This document shows, in pieces, positions 21,201 through 32,707 of a DNA stretch of 64,000 nt (position 1 is its first letter; every line of letters begins with the position of its first letter). This DNA comes from Trichosphaerium sp. ATCC 40318 (lineage: Eukaryota > Discosea > Flabellinia > Trichosidae), in contig JALMLS010000279.1 of the NCBI GenBank assembly GCA_038496445.1, positions 1 to 64,000 of the forward strand. Direction: 5' to 3'. Under the pieces are notes generated by a model that worked only from the letters and a program-made list of their open reading frames with translations, had not been told where the DNA came from and searched no databases. A program made the translations under genes and the position numbers.

Positions 21201-23363
21201 ACAATCAGTTGGCAACTGTGTACAAAGATAAATTTCAAGATATGGCACGGCAACACAGAGTGTGGCAAGAGTCTATTAATGAGGCCAAACGTAAGTCCTA
21301 ATTATTATTACCAGTATTGCAACGACTAACTAGTTTTGTCTAGGTAAAGGGCACAAGCGCTCAAAATCTAGGCGAGGCCTTAAGGAACCAAAGAGTCCAA
21401 GAATGGTACCTACACAACAGAACGCGAGTGTATATGAGTTTATTTGGAAATTGATTTTGACGCTCACTACCGACCCATACCCTGAGGTACGATAGACATA
21501 GTTCGCACTCTTATAAAGGTGGGTGTCGTAGGTTGCACAAATGGCGAATGCATTGGTAGTACAGCTTGCTGGACCACCAACCGATTTGGATCAGTCAGAT
21601 AGCGAGGAATCTTCTTCAAGTGCGTAAATACTTTACTACTGTATTTGCGCACGGTACTAACAACTACCAGCACGCACGCCTAGAAAGACACCGCGATCAT
21701 TGCGTAAATCTAAAAGAGTAGATAAGGGTAGTGCATCTGAGGTGTCACTTCGTTCAACCTTCTACGAGTGGAGCTGCCAATACTTTTCAACAGTGAGTCT
21801 TTTTGTTTTTTCATCAATCTACCATCCAGCCAGCAACTGACACTGATTTAAAGCCTCTTCTTGTTCCACAAGGTGAAGACGAAACATCCCCAGAGTACGC
21901 CGAAAGGATTAGGCGACAGAAGCGATATAAGAGAGTTGTTAAAGCAAGTGCTGCATTGCGTCAAACATCAAATACAGGTATGTGATTTAGTTACATACTT
22001 TATAATTAATTGTTTGTTTTCCCACAGCTAAGAAAGGCCCAAGAAAGTTGGAGAATGAGATTGCTCGATTAGAAAAGCATGAAGGTGATATGGTATCATT
22101 TATGGTGTTCCATCCATTTGAAGATATCATCACAGTAGCCAATGAACCTAATACAATCAGGTACAGCATACCGTTATTTTATACTCTAGTTACTGCTTTT
22201 TTTTTTTTGTAAATTGTACCTAAGTCCCTTGTAGCGTGTGGAATTGGCGTGATGGTGCCAAAAAGAACCAATTCTCTAACTTGAATCCTGCCAATACACG
22301 TATAACATCGATGGATTTACTTAACGATCACGATGTTCCGCTACTGTCAATCGCATCTGATGATGGTGTTGTGCGGATATGGAAGAACATTGATGGTAAA
22401 GAAGAAACGCAGTTGGTGACTGCGTGGAAAGTACTTAGTGACTTGACACCTGTGTCTACGACTGGAAGTGCTGGATTGATCACTGATTGGCAGCAGAAGA
22501 GAGGCTTGTTGGTACGCTCATATATTTTTTGCATTGTTACACCGTGTGAGAATAATTCTGGATGTTGTGTTAATATAACTCATAGTTTGCATCCGGTAAT
22601 GCTAATTGTATTCGCATTTGGGATTTGGAGCGTGAGTTGGCAATTCAAGATATCTCCACTGGTTGTGATACTTTTATGACATGCATGAACTCGGACAAAG
22701 TGCGTGACTCCAACCTCATTGTTGCTGGCTTTTTTGATGGCACTTTGCGGTTATTTGACAGGCGTGTTGGTGCTAAGTACGGGCCAATCGCCACCTTTAC
22801 AGAACATAAAGATTGGATTGTACAAGTATGTGTTTTAATTTGTTTTGTATACATAGATAGTTGTTACTATAATTTGAAATTAAGTGCTTGGTCTGGTTGT
22901 TTTAACCGTTTCTACAGGTGTTCATAAGTGGTGCTACAGGCGATATAATGTCTGGTTCTACTTCAGGTGTTGTCAAATTTTGGCATGAGGGTTCTTCAAA
23001 ATCATACAATGAGATAACAAAAGCAGCCTCTAATTCAGCACTAATGACAGCATTTGCTGTTCACCGACATGCCCCACTATTAGCAACGTATGTAAATATT
23101 TTTGCAGTCTGTTGTCTAACAAATTAATTAGTGGCTCACAAGATCAACGCATTAAAGTAATGAACTTTGAAGGAAAGGAACTCAGCTTGATTCGTTATCA
23201 TGATGGCTGGCTAGGACAAAGGATAGGGCCTGTTTCATCGCTTGCATTTCACCCGTACGGTAGTTGTTGTAGGTAACAAATATTTATTTTTGCTAGGCAT
23301 CGTGTGTTGCTTGCTGCTGGAACTACTGACTCAACAGTATCCATTTATGAAGGAGAAGTGTAA
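18230..23363 (+). CDS. RPTOR: RAPTOR, the TORC1 scaffold subunit
   Basis: The ATG at 18230 begins [12 protein letters not shown]. The conserved Raptor N-terminal (RNC, caspase-like) domain follows: [76 protein letters not shown]. Middle exons (about 19.6-21.3 kb) carry the HEAT region (LASGSLAL-type helices; [40 protein letters not shown]). A linker leads to seven WD40-type blades from about 22.04 kb ([65 protein letters not shown]), ending SIYEGEV before the TAA at 23361. There are about 20 introns, mostly 40-100 nt. RAPTOR recruits TOS-motif substrates to TOR. The gene looks intact. Its last exon lies inside the left arm of the large inverted repeat. Confidence 0.95.
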
Positions 23364-24283
23364 TGTTAAATACATGTACTTAATAAAAATATGTCACATA
23401 ACAAAAGTGAGTTATAGTGTAGGTATCTGTGCTCAAGTCAAAACCAATTACAAATGCATTATTAACTAATATGAAGATGACCAAGTGTTTTGCAGCATAA
23501 CTGATAACTTTGTTTTGTATAAAATGGCTTGTTGGTAAATATAAAGCAATTAAACAAAATTAAAAAAAAATTTAACAAAGAATAAATGGCTTAGATAATA
23601 CTTAAGCCTTAACAAAGCTTTATACAACTTTTTAAAAGCATAAACAGTAAAGTGAAAGTACTGAGGGGTTGTTAAAATCTAAGCACAAACTTTAATATAT
23701 TAACTCAACCATAATTCTAGTTAGGGTTGAGAACTTAACCCTAGTCCTAATCAGTGACTGACTTTGAATAACCATTAGGGTTGCAAACCTAACCCTAGCC
23801 TAATCTGCAACTGATGTTTCATAATCATTAGGGTTGTAACCCTAACCCTAGCCCTAAATCAAATTTGCAATTACCAGCCATAACCCTAGCCCTAATAGAC
23901 TAAAATAACGATTAGGGTTATACCCTAGAAGCCAATTAGGGTTTAGGGTTAGGGTTTAGGGTTTAGGAGTATGTACCAACCGTATTTTTTTGTACACTAC
24001 TCTACCCTGTTGTAAAATTTTTTCGATTTTTTTGGCTTTTTTTTATGTTTTTTGCACATACAATCTCCCTGTAGGGTTACAGCAAGATAGGGTTTTTTAC
24101 AAACCCAGGACCTCATCAACAATCTTGCAAACTGTCAAATTCTCATTTTTTTCTTACTTTTTTTAAACAGGCGAAATTTCCGATTCACATTTCGAAACAC
24201 GAAATATTCCTGTCTATTTCTCAACACGATTATTGGGGGAAAAAAAGCCTCATTTTACTTTTTTGACTTTTCATAAATCAAGG
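23364..24283. other. Intergenic region with telomere-like repeats
   Basis: About 900 bp lie between the RAPTOR stop and the unknown gene. The first part is plain AT-rich sequence. From about 23700 to 23965 it holds scattered CCCTAA and TTAGGG units (see the separate entry). From 24000 it is AT-rich with a possible promoter for the downstream gene. No other gene is seen. Confidence 0.6.
23700..23965. repeat. Interstitial degenerate telomere-like tract
   Basis: Multiple units of CCCTAA, CCCTAG, TTAGGG and TTTAGGG occur with short AT-rich spacers. They switch strand within the tract and end in TTAGGGTTTAGGGTTAGGG-like runs near 23936-23966. The tract is mirrored in the right arm at about 37005-37265. 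The mixture of 6- and 7-base units and of both orientations suggests decayed or fused telomeric DNA rather than a simple array. Confidence 0.8.
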
Positions 24284-27200
24284 ATGAGCTCAGATGAAGA
24301 CCTCTCTCTCATAAACATTGAGTTTTCTGATGAGGATGAGCCCTCCAAAGAAGCTGATGGTAAGCCCAGGCTCAGGAGGAAGAGAGTACTAGGTACTAAC
24401 CTCTTTTTTACTCTTTGTTTTTTTTAAAACCCCTTTATTAGTCTTATTTTAATTTTTAAAGACTAATAAAGGGGGTTTTTTTGCTTTTAAATGGTTTTTT
24501 CAAAACCCCTAATTTTTCAAATAAATTTCGAAAAAAAATGATGGTTTTTGTACACGGTTTTCATGTGTCCGATTTTTTCGTTACCATGCGGTTTTTTTGC
24601 ATGGTAGAACCAAACCCAAACGAGGGTTTCGTAACACGCAGAACGCGTGTGTGTTGTTTTTCATTTGGTTTTGGTTCACACTGTTTTATTTTGCTTTAAT
24701 TTTCAACAGCGAGCTCGCCGCGGCATTAGAACACGTATATCGCGTGTTAGAAAGTCGCGCTAGTTGGCGGTTGGTTTTGGTACACAATTAAATTGTGTAC
24801 TTTTTTTTAATTTTTTTTGTTGTTTTGCTTTTTTTACAGACCGCGAGCTCGCTGTACGATTTTAAACACGCTTTTAACGTGTTCGTACATGACCGCGAGC
24901 TCGCGGTCGGTTTTCGTACACATAAAAAGTGTGTACTATTTTAAAAACCGTTTTTTTTTTTAAAAGTCTTGCTTTATAACTGATTGCTTGCTCGGTATAT
25001 GGTATACAACACTTATTTATTGTGTTCGTACCTGACCTTGAGCTCGCGGTCGGTTTTTGTACACATAAAAAGTGTGTACTTTTTAAAAAACCGTTTTTTT
25101 TTTAAAGTCTCTTTATAACTGACTGCAAGCATGCTGTTTTGAACGTAACACGTATTTAATGTGTTCGTTTCCGACCGCGAGCTCGCGGTCATATTTTCAA
25201 CACGAAAAACCGTGTTTGTATTTTCGTTAGTTGGAATTATTTGATGTGCCACTTCTAATACTCTTTTTAGCTCCAACAAGTCCTGGTTGGATGATTGTGA
25301 GTACCCATGGAAACCACAACACTGAAACAAAAATTGTGGGTACTCTAATTGGAGAACACAGAGATGTTATCTTTGGTTTTGAGTAAGTTGGTTGTTTTTT
25401 TTTTTTTTTGTTTTGTTCATTTTTTTTTTTTTTTTACCCATTTAATTTCACGTTCGACGCAACACGCATGTTCGTAAACGTAGCTGCCATTTATTTTTAT
25501 TTATTTTTTGTTTTTTTTTTTTTTACTGCCAATTCATTTCAATTAATTTATCTATGTAGAGGTGTTATCATAGCCAACCAGTTGGTTTATGCTAAAACCA
25601 TGCCCATCAAGAGGATGAAGAGATGTCTAAATGGGTTTTTTGTTGCCAGCTTTGACAATGTGCTGGAGTCCCAAATAACTCCTAACAACAAGCTGAAGGC
25701 AGCATTCAAGGTACGTTTTCTGATACATACACGCGCGGGCCGTGTTCGTTTTATTTCGTTTTTTTTTTTTTTTTTTTTTTTTTTTTTCTGATTTTTTGTG
25801 TTTTTTTCAATTATTTTTTTCCTCTTTTTTCCCTCAAGTATTCATAACACAGTTTTCATGTGTCGAAACCGCGACCGCGAGCTCGAGGTCGTGTGTGAAC
25901 ACTTAAATATACTGTTGTAAAATCGTCGCCTTTTGGTGTTTTTTTTTTTTTTTTTTTTTTCAATTATTTTTTTTAATTAATTTGTTGCTGTAGGAGAGAT
26001 TTCCATTTGTTGAAGGAGTAGACCAACTGCAGAAGTTTATCAAAGACGTCAGAAAAATCTACTCCTCGGACGAAGAAAAGTGGTGGAAGCCGATGCACTT
26101 CGAAGGCAACTACACCAGAGATTACAAGGAGCACGAACCCATGCCGAGAGAACACGGAGATGAGGAATCGGAGGTAGAGGAGAAGGAGAGGAATGGATGG
26201 ATTATAAGCTGCAAGTGGAGACAGTTGTATTGGCAGGTGCTACTCTGGACTGGCATATTCTACACAGCCATGGGACTTCATGTCACAGATTCTTGGTACT
26301 ACATTGCCCTTCTTTTGGTCCATTTTAGAGATTCCTTGAGCTTTGGCAATGATTCAGATTTCCATCTCTTTGTGGAGTAAGTAACAATTTTCGCGATATT
26401 TTTTTAACACGCGTTCAACGTGTTCGAAAACGAACGACGTTCATTTTTTGTTTTTTTTTTTTTGTTTTTTTTTTTTTTATTTTTAACTTTTATGTAGCTA
26501 CATGAAGACAGGCACCAATAAATTGAATGGCTGCATCATAAAGCCATCAATACAAAAGGGCCTGCTAAGAGGGATTGCTGCCAACTCTATCAACAAGAAG
26601 TATCTGAGAGTGAAGAAGCCCTCATTTTACAAAGGCCCCTTGGACATGTCACACATAGCTTGTTTTTTGAATGTCAGAGGAGTCAACCCCAGGAACATTA
26701 TACAGAAGATGCCTATTTATGAAACCTTCACCAAAAGGTTTGTGCTTTGCCCTATGCCTATTGTTTGGTGTGATGAATACAATACAGACCCTATTGTTGG
26801 CTTTGGAGTTGGAGATGGAGCACACTGTCTTTTGACAGAGTTGGCGTACGTTCGCGAATATTTTCGAACACGTATTTTACGTGTCGGTCGACCGACCGCG
26901 AGCTCGCGGTCGCGTTCGAACACTAGATTTTCCTGTCGTAAAAAAACCTCGAACGACGAACCTTTTTTTTGTTTTTCTGGTTTTTTACTTTTCCTTACCT
27001 TATTGTTCAATTGTTTCTTACTTGTTTGCCTTAGACAAAATGCAGCTAAACCTGCAAATTTGCAATCAAAAATGTGGAGTGGATAAATCCTTTCGCCAAG
27101 ATGCAAGCGATAGCGATCTACTGCACCAAGATCAACTTTCTGCAAAGTCTGACCACTCCAGACTCCAAGGTGGATCGCTACCGCCACCTGTTCAAGATGT

Positions 27201-29687
27201 GGTGCGACGACGCGGGCCAGGTCTTCGATTACCAAGCGGAGGCGGGAGATATAGGTAAGGTGAATTTTGCCATATGGGGAGCCAGCAGAGTCAAACCTCA
27301 GCTCAGTCCTGCTCAATGGAAAGAGGTGAGGGTTGTTTTTTTTTTTATTTTGATCTTTTTTTTTTTTTTTTTTTCCGCAAGTATTTTTAAACAGAGGTTT
27401 CGCGTGTCGTAGATCGTACCGCGAGCTCGCGGTCGCGTACGAACACTAAAATACTCTGTTGTAAAACCAACGATTTTTAGTTTGTATTTTTTTTTTATTT
27501 GTATGTTATAACTGATTGTTTTGTTTAGTTTTTGGTTAAGATGAATCTATACTTTCCATATGTGACCAACTGGAAAGAAAGCAAGCAGTTTGTTAAGGCT
27601 GGCATGTTTTTTGAGCCATTGGACAGTGCTCTGATAGCAGAATTGGTTGCATCTGCTGAAAATGTGGTACGTAGGCTTTCGTCTTTATTCTAACACGCAT
27701 TTCGCGTGTCGAAGTACAGACCGCGAGCTCGTGGTCGGTTTCGAACACGCATTTTGTGTGTTGTATAAAGTTTCGGTCGTTCACTCACACTCTCATCATA
27801 GCACACCAAACATCCAGTGGGCTACAGGACTAGAATATTGGCTCATGCTGCATGGGCAGAGTTACCTCTCCATGCCAGAATAGCAGTAAGTCAAGTACCT
27901 TTTATATTTTTTTTTTGAAAAAAGGGTTTGTGCCTAACTTGTACATTTAGTTTGTCAAAGCACTGACCTGCAGGGTGTATCATGAGACCAATCAATCTTA
28001 TTATTTGCAGAGGTACAAGAACTGCAGCCAATATATCACACAGGTACAAAAAAAAAAAAAAACCAATCGGTCAGTTTTTTTTTGTTGTTTTTTTTTTGTT
28101 GTTTTTTTTTTTTTTCTTCTCCCTCCACCCTCATCTAACTTTAACTCGAGGCCTTGAGACAGCTGAACGAGCTCGGTTGGTACGAGCTCTCGTGGGACAC
28201 GAGCACCGAGGAGGAGCACGTGAATTTCGCGAACAGCCTGCGTCTGTGTATATTTCGCCAGCTTTTGATGTACGACCTGCACTTGCTTTGGACCGGCACC
28301 ACAGAAGATGGCCAAAAATTGCCCAAGATGGTTATAGAAGAGATGAAGTACAAGCAAGCAGCAACGGTGCTCTCCTTCTCTCACACTGCCTTGTTGTCTA
28401 TGCAGTGCTTGGATTTGCCTGAGGTGGAGGAAGCAAGTAAGTGTCATTTTTTTTTTTTTTACACTACACATCCAATGTCGCGCTCGGCGCTACACGCGAA
28501 TCGCCTGTTCGTCGAACGTGGCGGTCGTACCTCTTTTCTTTTCTTTTTTTTTTTTTTTTTTTCTCTCCCTAGTTTACTTTTAAACTAATGTCCTTTGTAG
28601 CTCCTCAGTTAGAAGCCATGTTGGAGAATGCCTACTTACCTTTTAGAGATACAAGGGCCAAAAACACTGCCAATGCAAGGGCAAGTGAAGGCAGTGCCAT
28701 AAACAGGCATAAAAAAAAAGGTAAAGGCAAAGGCAAGAAAAAGAAGCCTATGGTTAAAACAACTCCTCCTACATCAGATGAAGAAGAAGATTTTGAAGAA
28801 AAAGAAGATGAGAATGAGGATGAGGTTGAGGATGAGGTTGAGGATGAGGTTTCAGAAGAAATCCAGCTGCAAAAAAGACCAAGAAGAAGCAGCAGAGCAC
28901 ATGGGTTGTTCAAAAAATCAAGTGAGCCTTGGTTTGAAAGTGTAGTAACTCACAGACCGATCGTACTCGGTACGAACACGATCGCGATGTGTTGGTTTTT
29001 TTTTTTTTTTCCTTTCTCTTTTTTTTTTTTTTTTTTTCATAAACCAATGTACCAGTTGATGTTATTTAGATTCTGATAAACCACAGCCTTCTACATCAAA
29101 ACGTCATGTAAATAAAAGGTCAGGACCAACAAAGATGACCACAAGAAGCAGTCAGAGACTAAAACGAGGTACGTTAAATGTGAACACACATTCTCTGTGT
29201 TCAAATTCGACCGCGAGCTCGCGGCGGGTCGCCGACACCTACTTTACCTGTTGAAAAATAGCATTTTTTATGCGAACTTCACATGACTTACTTGGAGTTT
29301 TTTTTTGTAGCTGGTAAAATAGATTTGACCCAGTTGAGTGAAGATGATGAAGAGAGCAAAGAAGAGGAGGAAGAAGATAATAAGAAAGGTAAAGAAGAAG
29401 AAAGTGATGATGATGAAGAAGAAGAAGAAGGAGAAGAAGAAATCATAACTGAACAACTGGTAGAGAGAGCTGATTTGCCACCAAGGAAACAAAGAAGAGG
29501 CAGAAGAGTGTTGAAAACTCCAGGTAAAATACCAACTAGATCTTCTGGTGCAAAAAAAAGAAAGAGAAACAGCATTGGCAAAGCAGGAAGGGCCAACAAG
29601 AAAAACAAGACAGGTAAAAAGCCTGTTGAAAACGAAGACGAGGATGGTGAAGGAGAAGAACAACTCAGTGAAGAAATCTTTGAGTAA
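24284..29687 (+). CDS. Unrecognised 13-exon gene, about 930 aa, with palindrome-bearing introns
   Basis: The ATG at 24284 starts MSSDEDLSLINIEFSDEDEP. Joined exons (about 24284-24393, 25270-25382, 25560-25710, 25995-26378, 26498-26843, 27033-27326, 27528-27666, 27802-27888, 27950-28042, 28151-28437, 28600-28921, 29070-29168, 29311-29687) run to the TAA at 29685. They give an acidic N-terminus and a central folded region rich in W, Y and F (EKERNGWIISCKWRQLYWQ, YKGPLDMSHIACFLNVRGVN, FVLCPMPIVWCDEYNTDPIV, LFKMWCDDAGQVFDYQAE). A long Lys/Glu-rich low-complexity tail follows, typical of nuclear proteins. I recognise no family. One base appears missing near 27052 (GCTAAACC here, GCTAAAACC in the other arm), which breaks this copy's frame. 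Introns are 60-880 nt and poly-T-rich, unlike the short introns of neighbours. It may belong to a mobile element or be a duplicated host gene. Confidence 0.7.
24709..25190. repeat. Cluster of 18-bp palindromes in intron 1 of the unknown gene
   Basis: Intron 1 (about 24394-25269) carries copies of GACCGCGAGCTCGCGGTC: perfect at 24891-24908 and 25173-25190, one-sided or mismatched at 24839, 25034 and about 24709. Each sits beside shorter inverted repeats such as AACACG...CGTGTT or GTACACA...TGTGTAC and runs of T. Further copies lie in other introns of the same gene: 25873-25890, 26894-26911, 27417-27434, 27719-27736 and 29209-29226. Looser relatives occur near 26410, 28490 and 28958. No copy was found in exons or in other genes of the window. 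The right arm carries the mirrored set, for example 36063-36080. Confidence 0.88.
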
Positions 29688-30401
29688 AACACATTGTGTA
29701 ACTTTACCTTAATAAATATAGTTTTAATGTAGTTTAATTTTTTAATGTAGTTTAAAACGTGATAGTAACTTTGTCAACTTTTTTTGTCAATATTTACGAT
29801 GTTGTCAACTTTGTTACAAAATGCTGAAAATTATTTTCAGCACGCACAGCCAGAAACAACGTATTTGAGTTGAAAATACAAAGTGATGCCCGATTTAGAA
29901 AAAACACGTTTGGGTTTTTTTTTTGCTTTAAATGTACATGTGGTTTTACAGTATCTCACATGGTATGTACTACTACACCTTAAACAGTACATAGTGATGC
30001 ATTTTGCAAATTTTTAACCCGTTTAAGGTTTTTATTTCACAACAGCAGCATATTGTACTGTAAGAGAGTTTTTGCGCGTAGAAAAGCATAGTGTAGGTAC
30101 TTGCGAGATGGTTTACTTTATTATCTTTTGATTTTGCCCCATACTTTTTTACAATTGGTGAAATATGTCTACAGTGCTTCTAACATACCATGAGATATCA
30201 ATAGTTACTTTTTTGTAACATGGGAGGTAAGTATAACAAAAATCTGTAACAACTTCAAGAAGTGTATACACAGCCTTGAACATTGTGTTATGAGCGTTTG
30301 AAAGATCCTACATCACTTAACAAGCCATACTTACTATTTGTGTTTGATGTTGGACGCTAATGAGCACCATTACGGCCAGCAATACCATCAATAGGTAATG
30401 T
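29688..30401. other. AT-rich spacer between the unknown gene and the transposase
   Basis: No gene is supported. Near 29774 there is GTCAACTTTTTTTGTCAA, which recurs inverted near 32684-32707 and may be a degenerate terminal repeat of the MULE element. Confidence 0.4.
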
Positions 30402-32707
30402 CAAGCTGCTGGCATGGAACCAAGGAAACAACCCTGTTTTTTATTGTTCAAAAGAGAAAAAGTGGGCTCGACAATATAGTCACATACGCCATGCAAACAC
30501 ACACAAAGGGATTACATGGTATTACCGTTGCAAAAGACGCGGGATTTGTACAGCTAAGTTACAGATTGTCTCAAGAGCTGGTAAAGACGCTGAACATGCT
30601 CAAGTGTTGGATATCAGACAAACAGAAGGTACTATAAACAACAACAGTTTAATTGAAGTTTAAAATAACCAAAATTGTTAGGGCATTCTCTACAGTGCCT
30701 CCCTATTCCCGTTCATAAATTAAAACTTGGAACTGGCGCAAAAACTAGCATTAAAAAAGATCTGGCACGCAAAATACAAAACGAAGTGTGGTACGAAAAA
30801 TGACATCAGCATCTATCACTAATTGTTTTTATGTACTAGTATAAAGCTTTTTTACAAGATGAATCTAAAGATCCTCTTAATGGCTATGAGGTACTAACGC
30901 TAATAACATGACATACCTGGCGCGTAGAGTGCACCACGAAAGGATATGCACCATGAGGTATTGGTTTTTTATTATGCTTGGATTAACATGCCCACAGGTT
31001 TACTCAAACATTCGGATGATGTACCCCGAATCATCTAGAATTGTTCAAGCCACAAATGATGTAATATCATTTGTCGAGCCAGATTGTGACAAAAAAATAC
31101 ACAACCTTGATACCAGTGTCCTCTTTGTTGATGGCACCTTTGGCATTGCGGATATTAACGCTCAAGTACGTGTAGTAAAAGTAAACAAGATTTTTTAGCT
31201 CATATATTTTACTTTAGGTTTTGTTTTTTTGGGTAAAGGCTGTTGGTGACACTACACCAAGGAACTTGTATTAGCTTTGCCATTATGAAGAATAAAACAC
31301 TGGCAGAGTATGAATACGCGTTTATGCACCTAAAGAGTGTATGTGGTGCTCCTTTTGAGCGTTTGATGACTGACGGAGAGACAAACATGAAAAGAGGTAC
31401 TTTTTTTGCCAACATTTGTTTTACAACTAGTAATATTTGTTTAGCCGCTACAAATGTACTGAGACCCTTAAAAATAGCCCAGTGTATTTACCATATAGCA
31501 GAAGCTCATAGACGAAGGCGAGCAAGGCTAGGATTGAAAAAAGAAGGCGTGAAGAAGAGAATAGATGGTGTAAGCTTGTTTCTTCTGAGCTGATATACGA
31601 AAAAATGAAAAAGCATTCTATCGTAAATGGCACGCCTTTAAAAAAGAAGTGATTGAGAAGAGCGATGACTGCAAACAATTTATTAAATACTTAGCTAATA
31701 CTTACATTGAGGTTGCAAACGAAATAACCGAGTACACTACATAATTCATACCACAACCTTTTTCTTATTTTTTCCTTACTTTTCGTTTTAAACTTTTTTT
31801 TTTACTAGCTCTCCTCCATCTACTGGGCTCTTTGGACTGTTAAGAATACGCCTTGGGAGCACTGTCGAACGAATAATATCAGTGAGGGCAACAACTGCGA
31901 TGTCAAGAATGTGTTAACATTTGAGGTACTACTAAGCGAGCTTGTGATGTTGTGTTTTCTTCTCTGGCAAACTATGCAAAGTGCAGCTTAAAGGATGGCA
32001 TGCGTACAGTAGAAGGAATACCTGTTGGCACTCCAAAGCTGTACAGAGAAGAGACGCAAAGAGCAAGCTGAGAAAATCAGAAAGCGGTGCATGTGCTAAT
32101 GCTACATTAATTTTTGCTTGTAATGTTGTTTAGTGAAACGGCTTAATACTCCGCTGCTAAAATTAAAAGCACAACAAAAAGCTGCGAGAGAAGCTAAAGA
32201 AGCTAAAAGAATCCAAAAAGAAAAAAACAACGCCTTCAACATAACCAACACCTTACAGTGCCATTAAAGGTTAGAATCTTGGGTAAATTTAAGCTATTAA
32301 CTTTGCTCATAGCTTCGAAAGAATTAAACAATCATAATCAAAAAAAAATCAATGAAAAAATACCTTGCTACAAACTTTAATAAACTTCATTTCCTCCTCT
32401 ATTGTGGCGTTTACTTGTAGCTGATGAGACGCCTGTAGTATTAATAAACGTGAAGTTCTTGGTTTGTTTTTAAATAGCTTAGTTGTGGTTCAGGGCTTAT
32501 TTCTACCAACTACTTATGATTTTTTGGTCAACTTTCTGTCAACTTTTTGTGTCAGCAATTATTACTGTAGGTATTTCATGAACGTAATATAAAGGTCTTT
32601 CAACCTAAACAATATATATGCGCTTCACAGGCTATGCTTTGTTAATAATAAAAAAACAGCTGAGAGGTTGAGAACAGGTTCACAGAAAGTTGACAAAAAA
32701 AAATTGA
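29774..32707. mobile_element. Possible MULE DNA transposon
   Basis: The MULE transposase gene is flanked by GTCAACTTTTTTTGTCAA (about 29774) and its approximate reverse complement TTGACAAAAAAAAATTGAC (about 32686). Further GTCAACTTT-like copies occur near 29801 and 32528-32550. These could be degenerate terminal inverted repeats. No 8-11 bp target-site duplication was identified, and the repeats are low complexity, so the borders are tentative. Confidence 0.35.
30402..32267 (+). CDS. MULE-type transposase with FLYWCH-like zinc finger
   Basis: Short exons read in order: an N-terminal zinc-binding module (HKGITWYYRCKRRGICTAKL, then GHSLQCLPIPVHKL) resembling FLYWCH/WRKY-GCM1 fingers; a linker; then the MULE transposase core, with the first Asp in LDTSVLFVDGTFGIADINAQ, LLVTLHQGTCISFAIMKNKT, LAEYEYAFMHLKSVCGAPFE, the second Asp in RLMTDGETNMKR, and LKIAQCIYHIAEAHR. 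After a further intron come IYWALWTVKNTPWEHC and RTNNISEGNNCDVKNVL, and a basic C-terminus (KAAREAKEAKRIQKEK) before the TAA at 32265. This is a cut-and-paste DDE transposase of the Mutator superfamily. The start exon is unresolved, and two joins near 31600 and 32080 are uncertain, so I cannot say whether it is active. Confidence 0.75.

Larger units (their letters stand above)
23127..27374 (+). repeat. Left arm of a large inverted duplication
   Basis: This segment of about 4.25 kb is present again in reverse complement at 33602-37842. It begins inside RAPTOR (ATTAGTGGCTCAC) and ends in a poly-T run in an intron of the unknown gene. The arms match almost base for base by eye, including introns and intergenic repeats. 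The differences seen are mostly homopolymer lengths and a few indels. Confidence 0.93.

Noticed and set aside
25408-25791. Phe-rich plus-strand reading through introns of the unknown gene
   Set aside because: It translates poly-T introns; splice sites on both sides of the true exon (25560-25710) explain the region.
24839-29226. CRISPR-like array from the regularly recurring palindrome
   Set aside because: Spacing is irregular, copies are degenerate, they lie in introns of a eukaryotic gene, and there are no unique spacers of constant length.
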